Of a DNA stretch of 64,000 bases, positions 1 through 11,882 are shown in pieces (position 1 is the first letter of the stretch; each line of letters opens with the position of its first letter). The DNA is from Hevea brasiliensis (taxonomy: Eukaryota; Streptophyta; Magnoliopsida; Malpighiales; Euphorbiaceae): contig NC_079493.1 of assembly GCF_030052815.1 (NCBI RefSeq), positions 124,320,394 to 124,384,393 of the forward strand. The letters run 5' to 3'. A program made the translations under genes and the position numbers. The notes under the pieces are model-generated. The model ran no database searches. It saw only the letters and a list, made by a program, of their open reading frames with translations, and was not told the origin of the DNA.

Positions 1-453
1 TTCTTTTTCCATAGAAATCACAATTAAATAATAAAGAAAGTTAATTGAAACTTAATATTTCACAAAAAAATAAGAAGAACTTACCTATTAAAACTTAATT
101 TGCACTATTATGGAAAGAAATGAGTTTTAGTTAAGGTTTTTATGGATTTATGGGTGTAATTTAGTGATTTGGATGTAAAAGAAAATATTAGGAAGAAGTT
201 TGGGTTGAAGATGGAGGGATCAAGGTGAAATTTGACTATGAAGTGTGTGAAACTCTCTTTCTCTATTCTGCTACCCGAAGCTGTCTTGTTCTGTTCTTTT
301 TTTTTTTTTTTTTTTCTTACACACACGTATATATATTTATATACAAATTTTAGAGTTATATTTTTATGGGCCCTCTAATTTAATTTCATGGGTTGGGCTA
401 CTTGGGTGGCCTCCCAGACCTTGTTAAGAGGTATCTTGAAAAGTCTTTACAAT

Positions 454-655
454 AATTGAAAACCTGCCTCATGTCAATTACAATCAACATAATTTATCAC
501 ATTAATCGAAATACCCAACACATTGAAATTTCACCATCCGAATTCTCATGCCAACTTAATTTGTCTGACGCTCTCCAGTTACCACTCTTCAATAATAAGC
601 TAGGTAAAAATTGCATCTATATATATTTTATTATTATGACAGGCACATCCTATTA
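454..655 (+). repeat. Diverged duplicate block A, copy 1
   Basis: About 200 bp align by eye with 34639-34838 in the same orientation. Shared landmarks are AATTGAAAAC at the left, CACTCTTCAATAATAAG-like sequence in the middle and a TATATATTTTATTATTATGA stretch at the right. No coding potential is conserved between the copies, so this is duplicated spacer or an unrecognised repeat. Confidence 0.6.
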
Positions 656-1257
656 AAAAAAGCAAATTTTGGGGAGAAAAAAAACAAAAATTAAAATTGG
701 AGCAACCAAGATGATAAGGATATATTCGTAACAGATATATTTTAATGTGAAAAAAAAAAAGTGATTTTATATTTTAATATAATGTCTGTTAGGTATTAAT
801 TTTTTTTTAAGAAAAAAAAATGATTTTAAATGCTTTTCAAAAAAAGTTTTTTTTTCTATTTAAGGGTTCTTATAATTAAAATTTATTAAATTTAATTTTA
901 AATTATTTTTCAATATTCATACTAATATATTTAAAAAAGTTTTTTTTTTAACAACCTAAATAATAATATCAAAAAGGCTCATGATGAGAAAAATATTGAA
1001 ATAAAAGTTATTATTTAAATAATAAAATTATAATTTTATTTCTAAATTTTTTAAAAAAGATTCTAGAAAATTATGGAGAGAAAATGGGAGTAGATTCTAA
1101 ATTTTATTTTTTAACATTTTCATTTTTTTAATTTTTTTTTCAAATATTTAGAATATTATTATACTGATATAAGTGATACATACACGGTTATATAAATATA
1201 TGTTTTAGAATTGAGATTAAAGGATTGTTCGATATTATGATATGAAGATTAATTATT

Positions 1258-3345
1258 AGTAGGCAAAATTTCCTTATGTTATCATTTCACAAATCAAAAT
1301 TCTAGAATTTTGATAATTTAATTTCCCATTAAATATTCTATATAGTTTTTGTTCTGTTACTATTCAACAAGCATTAACTTCACCCTGATTTATTTAAGGG
1401 CAAGTGGAAATGAAATTGAATATAATTTATTAGTTAAAGTAGGAATAATTAGCAGAATTGTTAATTTACTATTCATAATTGATGGTTGATAATTGTTAAT
1501 CATTTAATAAAATGTTGTTAATTATTATAATTAATATATTAAATGACAATTAATTAGGATATAATTTATTATTAAATATATTTTAACATATTTATATTAT
1601 TTAAAAAAAGTAAATAATAAAATATATAAATAAAAAATACCTTTAATTTTTTTGTATTCTATAATTATAAATATTATAATTATTTAAATTATTATTTATA
1701 TTAATTAATTTAATAATTATTTATGTATAATGATTAAAAATACTCTATCATATTAAAAATGAATTTCAAGTTATTATATATTATTTCATTGTTAATATGT
1801 TTTAATAAGGATATTTCATTTTAAATAAATGTAAAATTAGAACAGCTGTCGATTAAATAGAAAAAACTCCAAAACATAGATTTTAGAATCAAACCTGAGA
1901 GTTTAAATAATCATTGGCTATTATTATTATTATCAAACAAATTGATTAAACCATTGGAAATTAAAAAGCTATCAGTTTAAAATAGAAAATTAATCCAGCA
2001 ATTTTTTTATAAATTGAATATAATTAATTTTGTTGATCAAGTCATATTTTAGTCTAACTTGATTCATTATTCTTTATCAGTATTATGACTAAAATATTTC
2101 CCCCAATTAGAATTAGTTTATTAGAGTAAATTATAATAATTTAAATAATTTTGTAGTTTTATGAATTAGATTCCATTTGAAATTGCAATTGAGAAGTCAA
2201 AAACAGTTCTTTTAGAAACGTAAAAATTTTAAATATTAAAAACAGTTTTTTAATTAAAATTATTTTAAAATTTTTATGACTGTAATATATCAAATTTAAC
2301 TTTAAATTAATTTTTAACAGTCTCTTAGTAATATATTCAAGAATTTCTTTTTTTAACTAAAAATATATATATATAGTCAAGTTAAAAAAAAAATGCTAAA
2401 AGTCCTAAACGTATCTAATTTTACAGTGAAGTCTTAAAAATTAAAACAAAAAAATTTTAGAACATTATAATTTATCAAATTAGTGTAATATATCTCACAA
2501 ATATAGAAATTCAAAAATTTTGATAATGTGATTTGCCATTGCCTATAGCCCTATACACTTTATTTTTTTTATATAAATTTAATATTCTTTACTACGCTTT
2601 ATTTTTTGATATTTTAATTTTACTACAATTCTTAAAAAAATTAATTTTAATATAATTACATTTTAATCCTTAAATTGTTATATTATAAAATAATTAAATT
2701 TCTTAAAACTAAAGACTTATATTGCTACTTTTGTAAATATCTTTAAAGATTAATTTTAGAAGATTTTTTTTTCTTAATTAACTTAAATGGCAATTGAGAG
2801 GAAGGGATGGATTACCTAAACTCATTATACATAATTGCACATAAGGTTCTACAAAGGTCTCTGACTTGTTAAAACAATCACTTAAATATAAGAAATATAA
2901 GTGTATAATCACACAATATAAAAAAAATAAATACAAAATTTATGTAATTTAACTATAAAATTTATATTTATAAATAAAATAAGAGAAAATGTTATATTAT
3001 AATTAAAAAAAATAAAATATAATCATTCAAAATTCTTAAATTTTAACTTCAATATATTTTCTGAATACTTCACAATACTGTTATAAAGGCCCACGCCAAT
3101 TGATTTGTGATTCATTATTTCTATAAATCTTATAAAATATTTTAATTAAATTTTATAAAATATTTCAATTGGATCGCAATACTAAATTTTTAGTTCGGAT
3201 AAAGATAACAAACATAATTATAATATAAGAAATACGAGAGTGAACCAAGTGGCCGATACAACAGGCCCAACAATCAATATTACACTATGAAATGGGTCGA
3301 GTACTCATGGCTAAAGAGCTCGTCAAAAACAAATACCAGGCCTAG
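1258..3345 (+). repeat. Diverged duplicate block B-D, copy 1
   Basis: Several stretches align collinearly with about 31980-33600: the part around GATTTATTTAAGGGCAAGTGG (about 1389) with 32130; the part reading TTGATCCTTAAATT-like near 2670 with 32980; and the part with GGCCCAACAATCA near 3267 with 33480. The first stretch also has a third copy near 30130-30560. Identity is modest and broken by AT-rich insertions. It reads as old duplicated spacer. Confidence 0.5.
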
Positions 3346-3810
3346 TAGATAGAAAGAGGTGCAACGAGCCTAACAGAATTTTCTTTGAAAAGCCATAAAC
3401 TGATTTTTATAATATATTAATTTTCTTTGAATGCTAAATATAACTTCGTATTTTAATTTTAACCGATTAAATATATTGTAATAAAAACAGAATTATTGAC
3501 ATTAAAATTCTTAATTATTGTTTAGATCTCGTCTATTTTGTATGAAATTTATTAATTTTATATCTGAAATTCAATTTTTATATTTTAATTTATATAAACA
3601 AAATTTAGACATGAAAATAAAAATCCAAGTTAAACAAAAATAACTCTCACATCATCTTGTTTTTCGTTTATTGTATTGCTGAGTTCATTTGTGAGTAGGG
3701 AGAGTACCGTAAAACCATAGAATCAAAGTCATTCTACAATTTCATTTTAATACAAATCTCGTCCATTTCTTCACAATCAATCATTTTACATTTCCATTTT
3801 TCCTAACTCT

Positions 3811-4208
3811 AGCAACTGCTTCCACACGTAGTACCTGAAAAAACTGCCCAAAAAAAGAGATCCATTCAATTTCTGTCTAAGATAATGCAGTAGATTCACA
3901 AATAAGAAGAATATGGCTCAGAGTTATGAGAGCAACAATGATTGAACAAGCTCCGGTAACATCCTTTCTGACTTCGACTTGGAATGCGCCTGGCTTTCAG
4001 CCAACGTCAGTAAGGCAGTTTTTCCATTAGTGTCCTCTTCAAGTGCCAAGGAAGGATGTTTCTTTACCAGATCAATAGCAAGTTGATGCTAGAATTTCAG
4101 GTACTTTACAAAGCTAACACGAGATAGATTAAACCAACCATAGATATCAGCAGTGATCAAAAGATTGACAAGTTTGACACCAACTTTCCCAGCAATTGGA
4201 TCCGTCAC
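3811..4208 (-). pseudogene. Ankyrin-repeat gene fragment, 3' part (split by Element 1)
   Basis: On the minus strand this matches the intact ankyrin-PGG gene at about 53910-54330: the end of its first long ankyrin exon, the following short intron and exon, and the intron just before the exon that starts at 53928. The ankyrin-PGG C-terminal exons are absent. Reading continues across the gypsy insertion at 14514-14793. Indels relative to the paralogue (for example in the stretch equivalent to residues DGKTAFL) and an in-frame stop in the other half show that it is dead. It lies in the same orientation as the intact paralogue 40 kb to the right, so it is probably a tandem or segmental duplicate that decayed. 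Confidence 0.8.
4204..4208. repeat. Target-site duplication of Element 1, left copy
   Basis: GTCAC immediately before the LTR. The right flank of the element at 14509-14513 reads GTGAC, one mismatch in five, as expected for an old insertion. Confidence 0.6.
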
Positions 4209-6886
4209 CGTAACACTCCTAATTTTTAAATTTATTATTTTATGGGTAATTATTTATATATTTTTTTATTTAAATTTTGGAAAATTATTTAAAATTTTTC
4301 ACATTTTAGAAATCGAGTTCGATTTTCTAAAAACATAAAACTTTGATGATTTTGAAAAATTAATTTAAAAATCACGTGGCAAAATTAAAAATATATTTAG
4401 ACTCTACGAATTTTTCTGAGTTTTCTAAAATTTTTTCGAAATTTTTGGTCCTCGTTTTTTGTCCCAATGCAGAGTAAAAATTCAAAATTTTATATTCTGA
4501 ATCGAACCGGCCGAATTGAACGGGATCGGATCGGACCGATCGAATCGGACTGGCCCTCTTCCTCTTTTTCTTTCCTCTTCCCGCGTCCTCGACGTCTTCT
4601 CTCTCTCTCTCTCTCTCCCGTTTTCTCTCTCCTCCCCTCGCCGGCCAGCCGCCACCCAGCCCTCCCCCACACTCCAACGCACCTCCCCCGTCCCTCCCCT
4701 GCCGCCGGCAAGCCTCTAGGCCGTCGAAAAAGTTGGGCAAAACCCACCCAACACACGCTTGCTGTTTAGCCTTCCCGGCCCAAATTCGGCCGATCCAGCT
4801 ACCGATTGGACCTGGTCTTATCCCAAAACACTTCTACACCTCGAGAGCTTTCCATAGACACCAAGAACAACAAAATCCATCAAGTGGTTTGCTCAATTTT
4901 TGTCCGGAAAGTTTTAGCCCATTTCGACTTTTTGGCTAAATTTCTCACAAATCGTGAACCCCACGAGAAAATCAAGAGTATTGGAGTGCTCCACTCATCG
5001 AGAGTTTCGCGGCAATACCAATTTCAAAATTTTTCGACACCATTTTTTGATGGGTTCCGCGAAACTTCGTAGTGTTTTTCCGAGCACTAAATGAGCTTAG
5101 AAAATTTCATAAAAATTATGTACTAACTCCCGTGTTATGGGCTTCGTGTAGGTACCTTCAATTTGCAAAAATTTAACAGCTGCTCGAGTCTGTAAATTTT
5201 GGACCTACCGAAAAAGTCTCGAAATTGAGTCGAGATTTTAGCTACTCCATCGTTGTCAGACGTCCTGAATGAGTTCCCGGGTTGGAATTGGCATAGGTAA
5301 ACCCGAACTTTACTTTTTCTTAATTATCTAGTGCTTGAATTCAATTAAAATTTTATAAAATATCCATGGTAGCTTAGAAAATTATAATTCCTTTCGCATT
5401 AGCTTAGTAATATTGCTAAAGACCGCGGGGCAAAGTTTTAGATTTTTTAGAGCTCATATGGGTAGTTTTTGCAAAATGGGTTAATTATAAGGACTAAACT
5501 GTAATTTTTTATATTGTGATTGTAGATTGTTTGGATGAGCCTAGGAGGGGCCATGTGATGTGATTAAGTTGTGAATGTGTGATTTGTGGATATAGAAGTG
5601 TATTTTGAACCCTTTTGCAGGTTGGGTAGGTCCTAGGTATAGGGGAGACTCTGTCGGATTTTCAGCACAACCTAGGGTGTCTTTGGTCTTTTTCAAGCTT
5701 GTATCGAGTCAAATATATTAAATAATTGTTATGAAATTGTCAGGTGAGCCGGGACAGCCTTCCTTCTCCGCCTAGCCGCCGGGGTGACTTCGGTTAAGTC
5801 TGTGAGTAAAATATTAATTTTAATTGTAATTTCGATATTATTATATATTTAAGCATGCTTATGCATCACTTATAAATATATATCTATATAGTTAAATATT
5901 AGACACGATTTATGTTGCATTTTAAATTGATGAAGTGCCATGGATATTGTTTGTGGTAATTTAGAGCAGTGTGTGTGCCTTAGCATGCGTGTGGTATGGT
6001 ATTGGGTATGGATAGGATAGGTAGACACGGCTTGAGAGACACTCGCTGGGACCTGGTCCTTTATGGATAAGTTGGGGTAGACACGGCTTGAGAGACACTC
6101 GTTGGGACCCCGCACTTAGTTTATTAAGCGAAAGTCCGGCTTGAGAGACACTCGCTAGCAGAGATTGGATTAAGAGGGCTGTATAGGGGATCGGCTCCCA
6201 TATATGTATTGCTTGACAGTGTTGGGTGTGTAAGTGCTCCAAATTGCCTTTTTGCTGTTATGATATGAATTGTATGAAAACTATGAGGATGTTACATATC
6301 ACTCCACAGGGTGCATTAGCTTTAGATAGCTATAGAGATTATGATTAAAATTGGTATTTTACTCTTTGAGTCAAACACTCACTCCTATTCATCTATTTAT
6401 CCAGGCTACAGAATGATTATTTGTTATGGCTAACCTGCTCTTTTTCTTCGCAGGTCCATTAATAGTATTTAATATATTTTATACAATTGAGTTAAATTTT
6501 AAACTTCGCCTGTGTTAGAAGCACTTATTTTTATTTTGGGCCTGTATTATAAAAGTTATGTTGGACCTGTAAAATTATTAACTGTATGCATGATGGGATT
6601 GGATGAGGGAGCTGAGCTCCCATTTGAGTTATGACATTTTGATTATGTGAAGGGTGAACTGAGCTCCCTAATTTATTATATATTGTATTTACAAGTTGGA
6701 CGAGTTAAAAACTCCTCGTTAAATGGTCAATTTTATGGCCGGACTCTGTTCAGTTGAATTCTTGAAATTGGGCTCAAATGAGCCTTAGAGTTGGGTTGAG
6801 GAATAGTTAGGCTTACTACGGGCCTCGGGGGCTTTAGGCTAGCCCAGGTCCTAGTGCCGGTCCGACCCATAGGTTGGGTCATGACA
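4209..6886 (+). repeat. 5' LTR of Element 1
   Basis: 2678 bp. The start is CGTAACAC (the other family members start TGTAACAC) and the end is GGTCATGACA. It contains a hypervariable segment around 4560-4720 with a (CT)n run and CCGCC/CCGGC-rich DNA, three copies of a CTTGAGAGACACTCGCTGG motif (6028, 6084, 6137), and the palindrome GGGAGCTGAGCTCCC at 6608. Open frames of 60-120 codons around 4370-5070 lie in the GC-rich part, are not conserved as protein in the other LTR copies, and are not genes. Confidence 0.92.
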
Positions 6887-6890
6887 AATG

Positions 6891-6903
6891 TGGTATCAGA
6901 GCT
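6891..6903 (+). other. Primer-binding site of Element 1
   Basis: TGGTATCAGAGCT, four bases after the LTR end. The first 12 bases are complementary to the 3' end of plant initiator tRNA-Met, the usual primer of gypsy and copia elements. Confidence 0.93.
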
Positions 6904-7114
6904 TAGGCTCCAGATTCATAGGGAATATACATCTAAAGTTTTGGGAAGAGTCTAATAAGAGTCACATGCGGAGAATAGGGTCCACATTCATCCTTGCATT
7001 GTCATCTTGTTTCTAGTTTCTGCTTTGTATAATTGTGTGTAAATATGAGTCTATAGTACTGTGTAACATGCCGTTTTGAATTTTTGTGGGCTAACGCTAT
7101 TGAATTTTAGGAAA

Positions 7115-8250
7115 ATGCATAGAAGCAGAAGAGCTGCCACTGCACCAGAACCGGATGTGCCTGACGAGGTGTCGGCACAGGATGAGGCGCCTGTCCCGAG
7201 GAGGCGAGGTAGGAGACCTAGAGCTGCTCAAGTAGAAGAGCAGCTGCCACCAGTTCAAGAACAATCTTTTATGGCTCAGGGTCCCATGGACCCAATGGCA
7301 GCTATCTTAGCCGGATTACAGAGAACCATCGATATGATGGCATAATATATGGTCCACCCTCCCCAACAGCAGCAGCCCACCGCACCAAGAGGGGAACCTT
7401 ACAAACAAATAATTAATTTCAAGAAGTTGGTGCCTGGTACTTATCATGTGTCAGACGATGTCTATCAGTTTTTGGATTCCTGTAAACAGGCAGAGATAGA
7501 GTTACAGTTGACTGATAGGAGGCTTATAGAGTGTGTGTAGCATGTATTGGGGCCAGTGCCAAGATAGTGGATGACAGACTACGCACTACCTCGTATTGAG
7601 GGATTATCTTGGACCCAGTTTGTGGAACTGTTCATCAATAGGTTTGTGCCAAAAAGCTTCAGAGATCAAAAGCAGTGGGCCTTTGATGCCTTAAGGTAGA
7701 ATGGCAGATTCGTAAATGAATATGCTACAGAATTTCTGGAACTGAGCAGGTATGCCCCTACAATAGTGGCTACATAAAGTATGAAGGTAAAGAGGTTCCT
7801 AAAGGGGCTGGACAGGAGGTATGCAAACCTGACCAAGATGTCTGATCAGTCTTTTGATATGGTAGTTGATTGAGCCCGACAGATTGAGATTAGCTGTACA
7901 GGAGATGACAGTGGAAGGGCAAAGAAAAATAAAGTAGAGGGTTCTTCAGGTGTTCCCTACACGAGTACCACGGATAGTGGCGGCCAAAGTCATTACAGAG
8001 GAAGAGGTAGAAGCAACAAGAAGGGTGGTTTTAAACACAAATCTTGAGGATTGCACAGTGCGGATCCAAGCGGTGGTCACGATTCAGTTTCTGAGTTCTA
8101 GGTCTGGTTCAGGATCCTCCTTGGCACCTTGCACGCAGTGTGGAAGATGACATTCAAGACCTTGTATGATGGGTTAAGGAGTATGTTTCCGGTGTGGCCA
8201 ACAGGGTCACTTTGCTAGAGAATGTCCAGTGTTCAGCGAGCCACAGTCAC
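7115..8250 (+). pseudogene. gag of Element 1 (broken)
   Basis: Starts at the ATG at 7115 after a 230-bp leader. It encodes a basic, glutamine- and proline-rich N-terminus, a retrotransposon capsid domain (about 7400-7900) and a CCHC zinc knuckle (CFRCGQQGHFAREC) near 8177-8226 that would bind RNA. Compared with Element 2 it has in-frame stops at 7343, in the capsid (near 7539, 7566, 7697, 7777, 7872) and after the basic region (near 8048), plus a frame change before the knuckle. Many stops replace CAG, CAA or CGA codons by TAG, TAA or TGA, as cytosine deamination would do. It cannot make a working capsid. Confidence 0.88.
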
Positions 8251-11200
8251 AGGGTTCTGTTGCAAATATTCCTCGTCAATTGTATCCTAGTACTTCCAGC
8301 ATGGCAGGCAATCAATTCAGTGGCCAACAGGGCCGAGGACAAGGAGGACGTGGATTTGGAGGCAAGTCAAGAGGTAGAAGTCAATTTCAGGGTTCTGCAA
8401 TGCAGGGTAGGGGTCAAGCTCGGGTTTTCACCTTGACCCACCAGGATGCTCAGGCTTCCAATGTAGTTGTGGCAGGTATTCTTCTAGTTTGTTCCTATGA
8501 GGCTCGTGTTTTGATATATCCGGGTGCTACCCACTCATTTGTCTCCCCAGTTTTTACCATGAGATTGGGTAGGAACCTTACAACTTTAGAATGCCCTTTG
8601 TCTGTAGCTAGCCCGCTTAGTGAAAACATAGATGTGGATATGGTTTTTCTGAGTAGCCCAGTAGTAGTGGATGGAAGGATCCTCCCAGCAGACTTGGTTC
8701 CTCTACCAGTAATGGATTTCGATATAATTTTGGGAATGGATTAGTTGGCAACTCATTATGCCACTTTAGACTACAGGAACAAAAAGGTGTATTTCCACAT
8801 ACCTGGTGTGGAAGAGTTTAGCTTTGATGGTGACAGGAGCGTGGCTCCATATAATTTGGTGTCAGCAATTAGTGCTAGAAAAATGTTGAAGCGTGGATGT
8901 CAAGGGTATTTGGCATTGATGAGAGATACATCTGTAGAAGGTGTTAACATGGAAAATGTTCCTGTTGTCAGAGAATTCATGGATGTCTTCCCTGAGGAGC
9001 TTCCAGGGTTGCCATCAGGAAGGGAAATAGAGTTCTGCATTGATGTTGTGCCGGGTACAAGCCCCATGTCAATGCTGCCTTACAGGATAGCACCAGCAGA
9101 ATTGAAAGAGCTAAAGGAGCAACTGCAGGAGCTTTTGGACAAGGGTTTCATACGTCCGAGCACTTCACTTTGGGGCCCTCCTGTTCTATTTGTGAGAAAG
9201 AAAGATGGGTCCTTGAGGTTGTGTATTGATTATAGACAGCTGAACAAGGTAACTGTGAAGAATAAATATCCACTTCCTCGGATCAATGATCTGTTTGATC
9301 AGCTCCAAGGGGCTAGATTCTTTTCCAAAATAGACCTACGATCAGGCTACCATCAGTTGAGAATCAGGAATGAGGATGTGTCCAAGACAGCATTCAGAAC
9401 AAGATATGGTCATTATGAGTTCTTGGTAATGTCTTTTGGACTCACTAATGCACCAGCGACCTTCATGGACTTGATGAACAGGGCGTTCAGGCCATTCCTA
9501 GACCGTTTTGTTATCATATTCATAGATGATATTTTGGTATACTCTTAGACCTAGGAAGAATATGCGTGGCATTTGAGGATGGTATTGCAGACTTTGAGGG
9601 AGCACCAGCTATATGCCAAATTTTCAAAATGTGAATTTTGGCTAGAAAGCATCTCATTCTTGGGACACGTGGTTTCTAGTAAAGGCATTCAAATGGATCC
9701 CAAGAAAATTGAGGCTATAACTGATTGGCTTAGGCCTACAACAGTCACTAAGGTGCGAAGTTTTCTGGGCCTAGCTGGCTACTATAGATGCTTTGTACAG
9801 GATTTCTCCAAGATAGCAGCTCCCCTAACTAAGTTAACTCGGAAGAATGTTCTGTTCATTTGGACAGATAATGTGTTGACATTACCGATGAGTGGTGAAG
9901 GATATACCGTGTATTGTAATGCCTCCAGAGTTGGCATAGGGTGTGTTTTGATGCAGAATAGAAAAGTAGTGGCTTATGCTTCAAGGCAGCTAAAGAGGCA
10001 TGAGCAGAACTACCCCACCCATGATTTGAAAATGGTGGCTGTAGTCTTTGCACTAAAGATCTAAAGACACTACCTGTATGATGAAGTGTGCGAGATATAC
10101 ACTGATCACAAGAGTTTGAAGTACATCTTCCAACAGAGGGATTTAAATTTGAGATAGAGGAGATGGATAAAGCTTCTGAAGGACTATGATTGTACCATCC
10201 AGTACCACCCTGGGAAGGCCAATGTAGTAGCAGATGCTTTGAGTAGAAAATCTTCTGGCAGCTTGGCGCACATATTAGTGGAGAAGAGACCGTTGATTCA
10301 GGAAGTACATGAGTTGATGGATCAAGGTCTGATCTTAGATCTTTCAGATGAGAAAGTATTGTTGGCCCATTTTTCAGTGAGACCAAACCTGCGAGACAGA
10401 GTCAGAGTTTCTCAGCACAGAGACCAGCAATTGATGAAGATCATAGAAAGAGTACAGCAGGGTGAAGGTGGTGAGTTTGGATTTGCTAATGATGGCGCCC
10501 TTATGCAAAGTTCCAGGATATGTGTGCTCGATGTGGACAATCTTAGAAATGAAATCATGCGAGAGGCACACTATACACTGTACAATATCCACCCAAGCTC
10601 CACCAAGATGTACCATGATGTGAAAGATAGCTACTGGTGGAATGGCATGAAGAGAGACATAGCAGACTTTGTGTCTAAGTGCTTGACTTGTCAGAAGGTG
10701 AAGTTTAAACACCAGAGGCCATCAGGGAAGCTGCAAGAGCTCCCTATCCCAGAATGGAAGTGGGAAATGATCACTATGGATTTTGTAAATAGATTGCCTC
10801 GTACCACGTAGGGATATGATTCGTTATGGGTAATTGTAGATCGTTTGACTAAATCAGCTCATTTCTTGCCTGTGAAAACCATATATTCTGTTGCACAATA
10901 CGCTCGGCTTTATGTTAGAGAAATAGTCAGGTTGCATGGAGTTCCTGCTTTCATAATATCTGACAGAGGGCTCCAGTTCACTTCTAGGTTTTGGAGAAAG
11001 CTGCGAGAGGCACTTGGCACGCAATTAAACTTTAGTACTGCCTCCCACCCTCAGACAGACGGGCAGTCCGAAAGGACAATCCAAACACTAAAAAACATAT
11101 TTCACATGTGTGTTTTGGATTTTGAAGATCAATGGGATGATCAGCTACCCTTGGTGGAGTTTGCCTACAACAACAGTTATCATTCCAGCATAGGGATGGC

Positions 11201-11819
11201 ACCCTATGAGGCATTATATGGCAGAAAGTGTAGGTCTCCTTTGTGTTGGACGGAAATGAGAGAAGCGAAGGTGCATGATGTAGACCTAGTGCAGTACACT
11301 TCAGAGATGGTTCCTTTAATCAGGGAACGATTAAAAACAGCTTTCAGTAGGCAAAAGAGTTATGCAGATCCCAAACGGAGGGATGTGGAGTTTGCAGTAG
11401 GCGATTACGTATTCCTAAAGGTTTCTCCAATGAAGGGAGTCATGAGATTTGGGAAGAAGGGCAAGTTGGCACCCCGATATATTGGACCTTTTGAGGTTAC
11501 TGATAGAGTTGGAGCAGTTGCCTATCGGTTGGAGTTATCACCCAACATTTCTCATGTTCATCCTGTATTTCACATTTCCATGCTCAGAAAATACATACCT
11601 GATCCTTCTCATGTGCTACAGTTGGATATAGTAGAGCTGAAGGAAGACTTGACGTTTGAGGAGCAACCTGTAGCCATAGTGGACTACCAAGTGAGGCAAC
11701 TAAGATCAAAACAGATCCCTATGGTTAAGGTTTTGTGGAGGAGCCAGTCAGTGGAAGAGTGCACTTGGGAGTCAGAGCGGGACATGCATAGCAAGTACCC
11801 TTATTTATTTAATGTGTAA
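8251..11819 (+). pseudogene. pol of Element 1: protease, RT, RNase H, integrase, chromodomain (broken)
   Basis: One frame runs from about 8229 to the TAA at 11817, broken by stops near 8742 (TGG to TAG), 9546-9555, 10062, 10155 and 10809. In the protease the catalytic Asp codon is TAT (Tyr) at 8517. Reverse transcriptase keeps its FIDD active site at 9519-9530. About 50 bp between RT and RNase H present in Element 2 are missing at 9872. The RNase H motif YCDAS reads YCNAS (9912-9926), losing an acidic residue. Integrase keeps the HHCC finger (10567-10692) and the SDRG core near 10959. The C-terminus (11660-11810) is a chromodomain ending CTWESERDM..KYPYLF, which in this clade directs integration to chromatin. 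Dead, but easily classified. Confidence 0.9.
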
Positions 11820-11869
11820 TTCTGATCTTTTATTCTGCCTTGTGTAAAATTCGAGGATGAATTTTCTGT

Positions 11870-11882
11870 AAGGGAGAAAGAA
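11870..11882 (+). other. Polypurine tract of Element 1
   Basis: AAGGGAGAAAGAA directly before the 3' LTR; it would prime plus-strand DNA synthesis. Confidence 0.85.

Larger units (their letters stand above)
1..3810. other. AT-rich intergenic spacer
   Basis: No supportable gene. Both strands are dense in stops, poly-A/poly-T runs and TA-rich low complexity; a T tract lies near 299-316. Two parts (454-655 and about 1258-3345) have diverged second copies at 30-35 kb and are listed separately. Short open frames here are chance frames in low-complexity DNA. Confidence 0.8.

Noticed and set aside
4372..5072. Open frames of 60-120 codons in the GC-rich part of the LTRs (also 12156-12523, 20211-20757, 27708-28250, 58747-59463)
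   Set aside because: They lie in hypervariable LTR DNA, occur on both strands, have arginine/serine/proline low complexity and are not conserved as protein between LTR copies.
6891..6903. tRNA-like TGGTATCAGAGC sequences (also 22514, 38116, 50101)
   Set aside because: They are complementary to tRNA-Met 3' ends and lie next to LTR ends; no cloverleaf is present. They are primer-binding sites.
9856..10386. 176-codon minus-strand frame in Element 1
   Set aside because: Antisense of the RNase H and integrase parts of pol.
7115..11819. Endogenous pararetrovirus instead of retrotransposon
   Set aside because: LTRs, target duplications, purine tract, integrase and a chromodomain are all present, which places it in Ty3/gypsy; no movement protein or viral coat features were seen.
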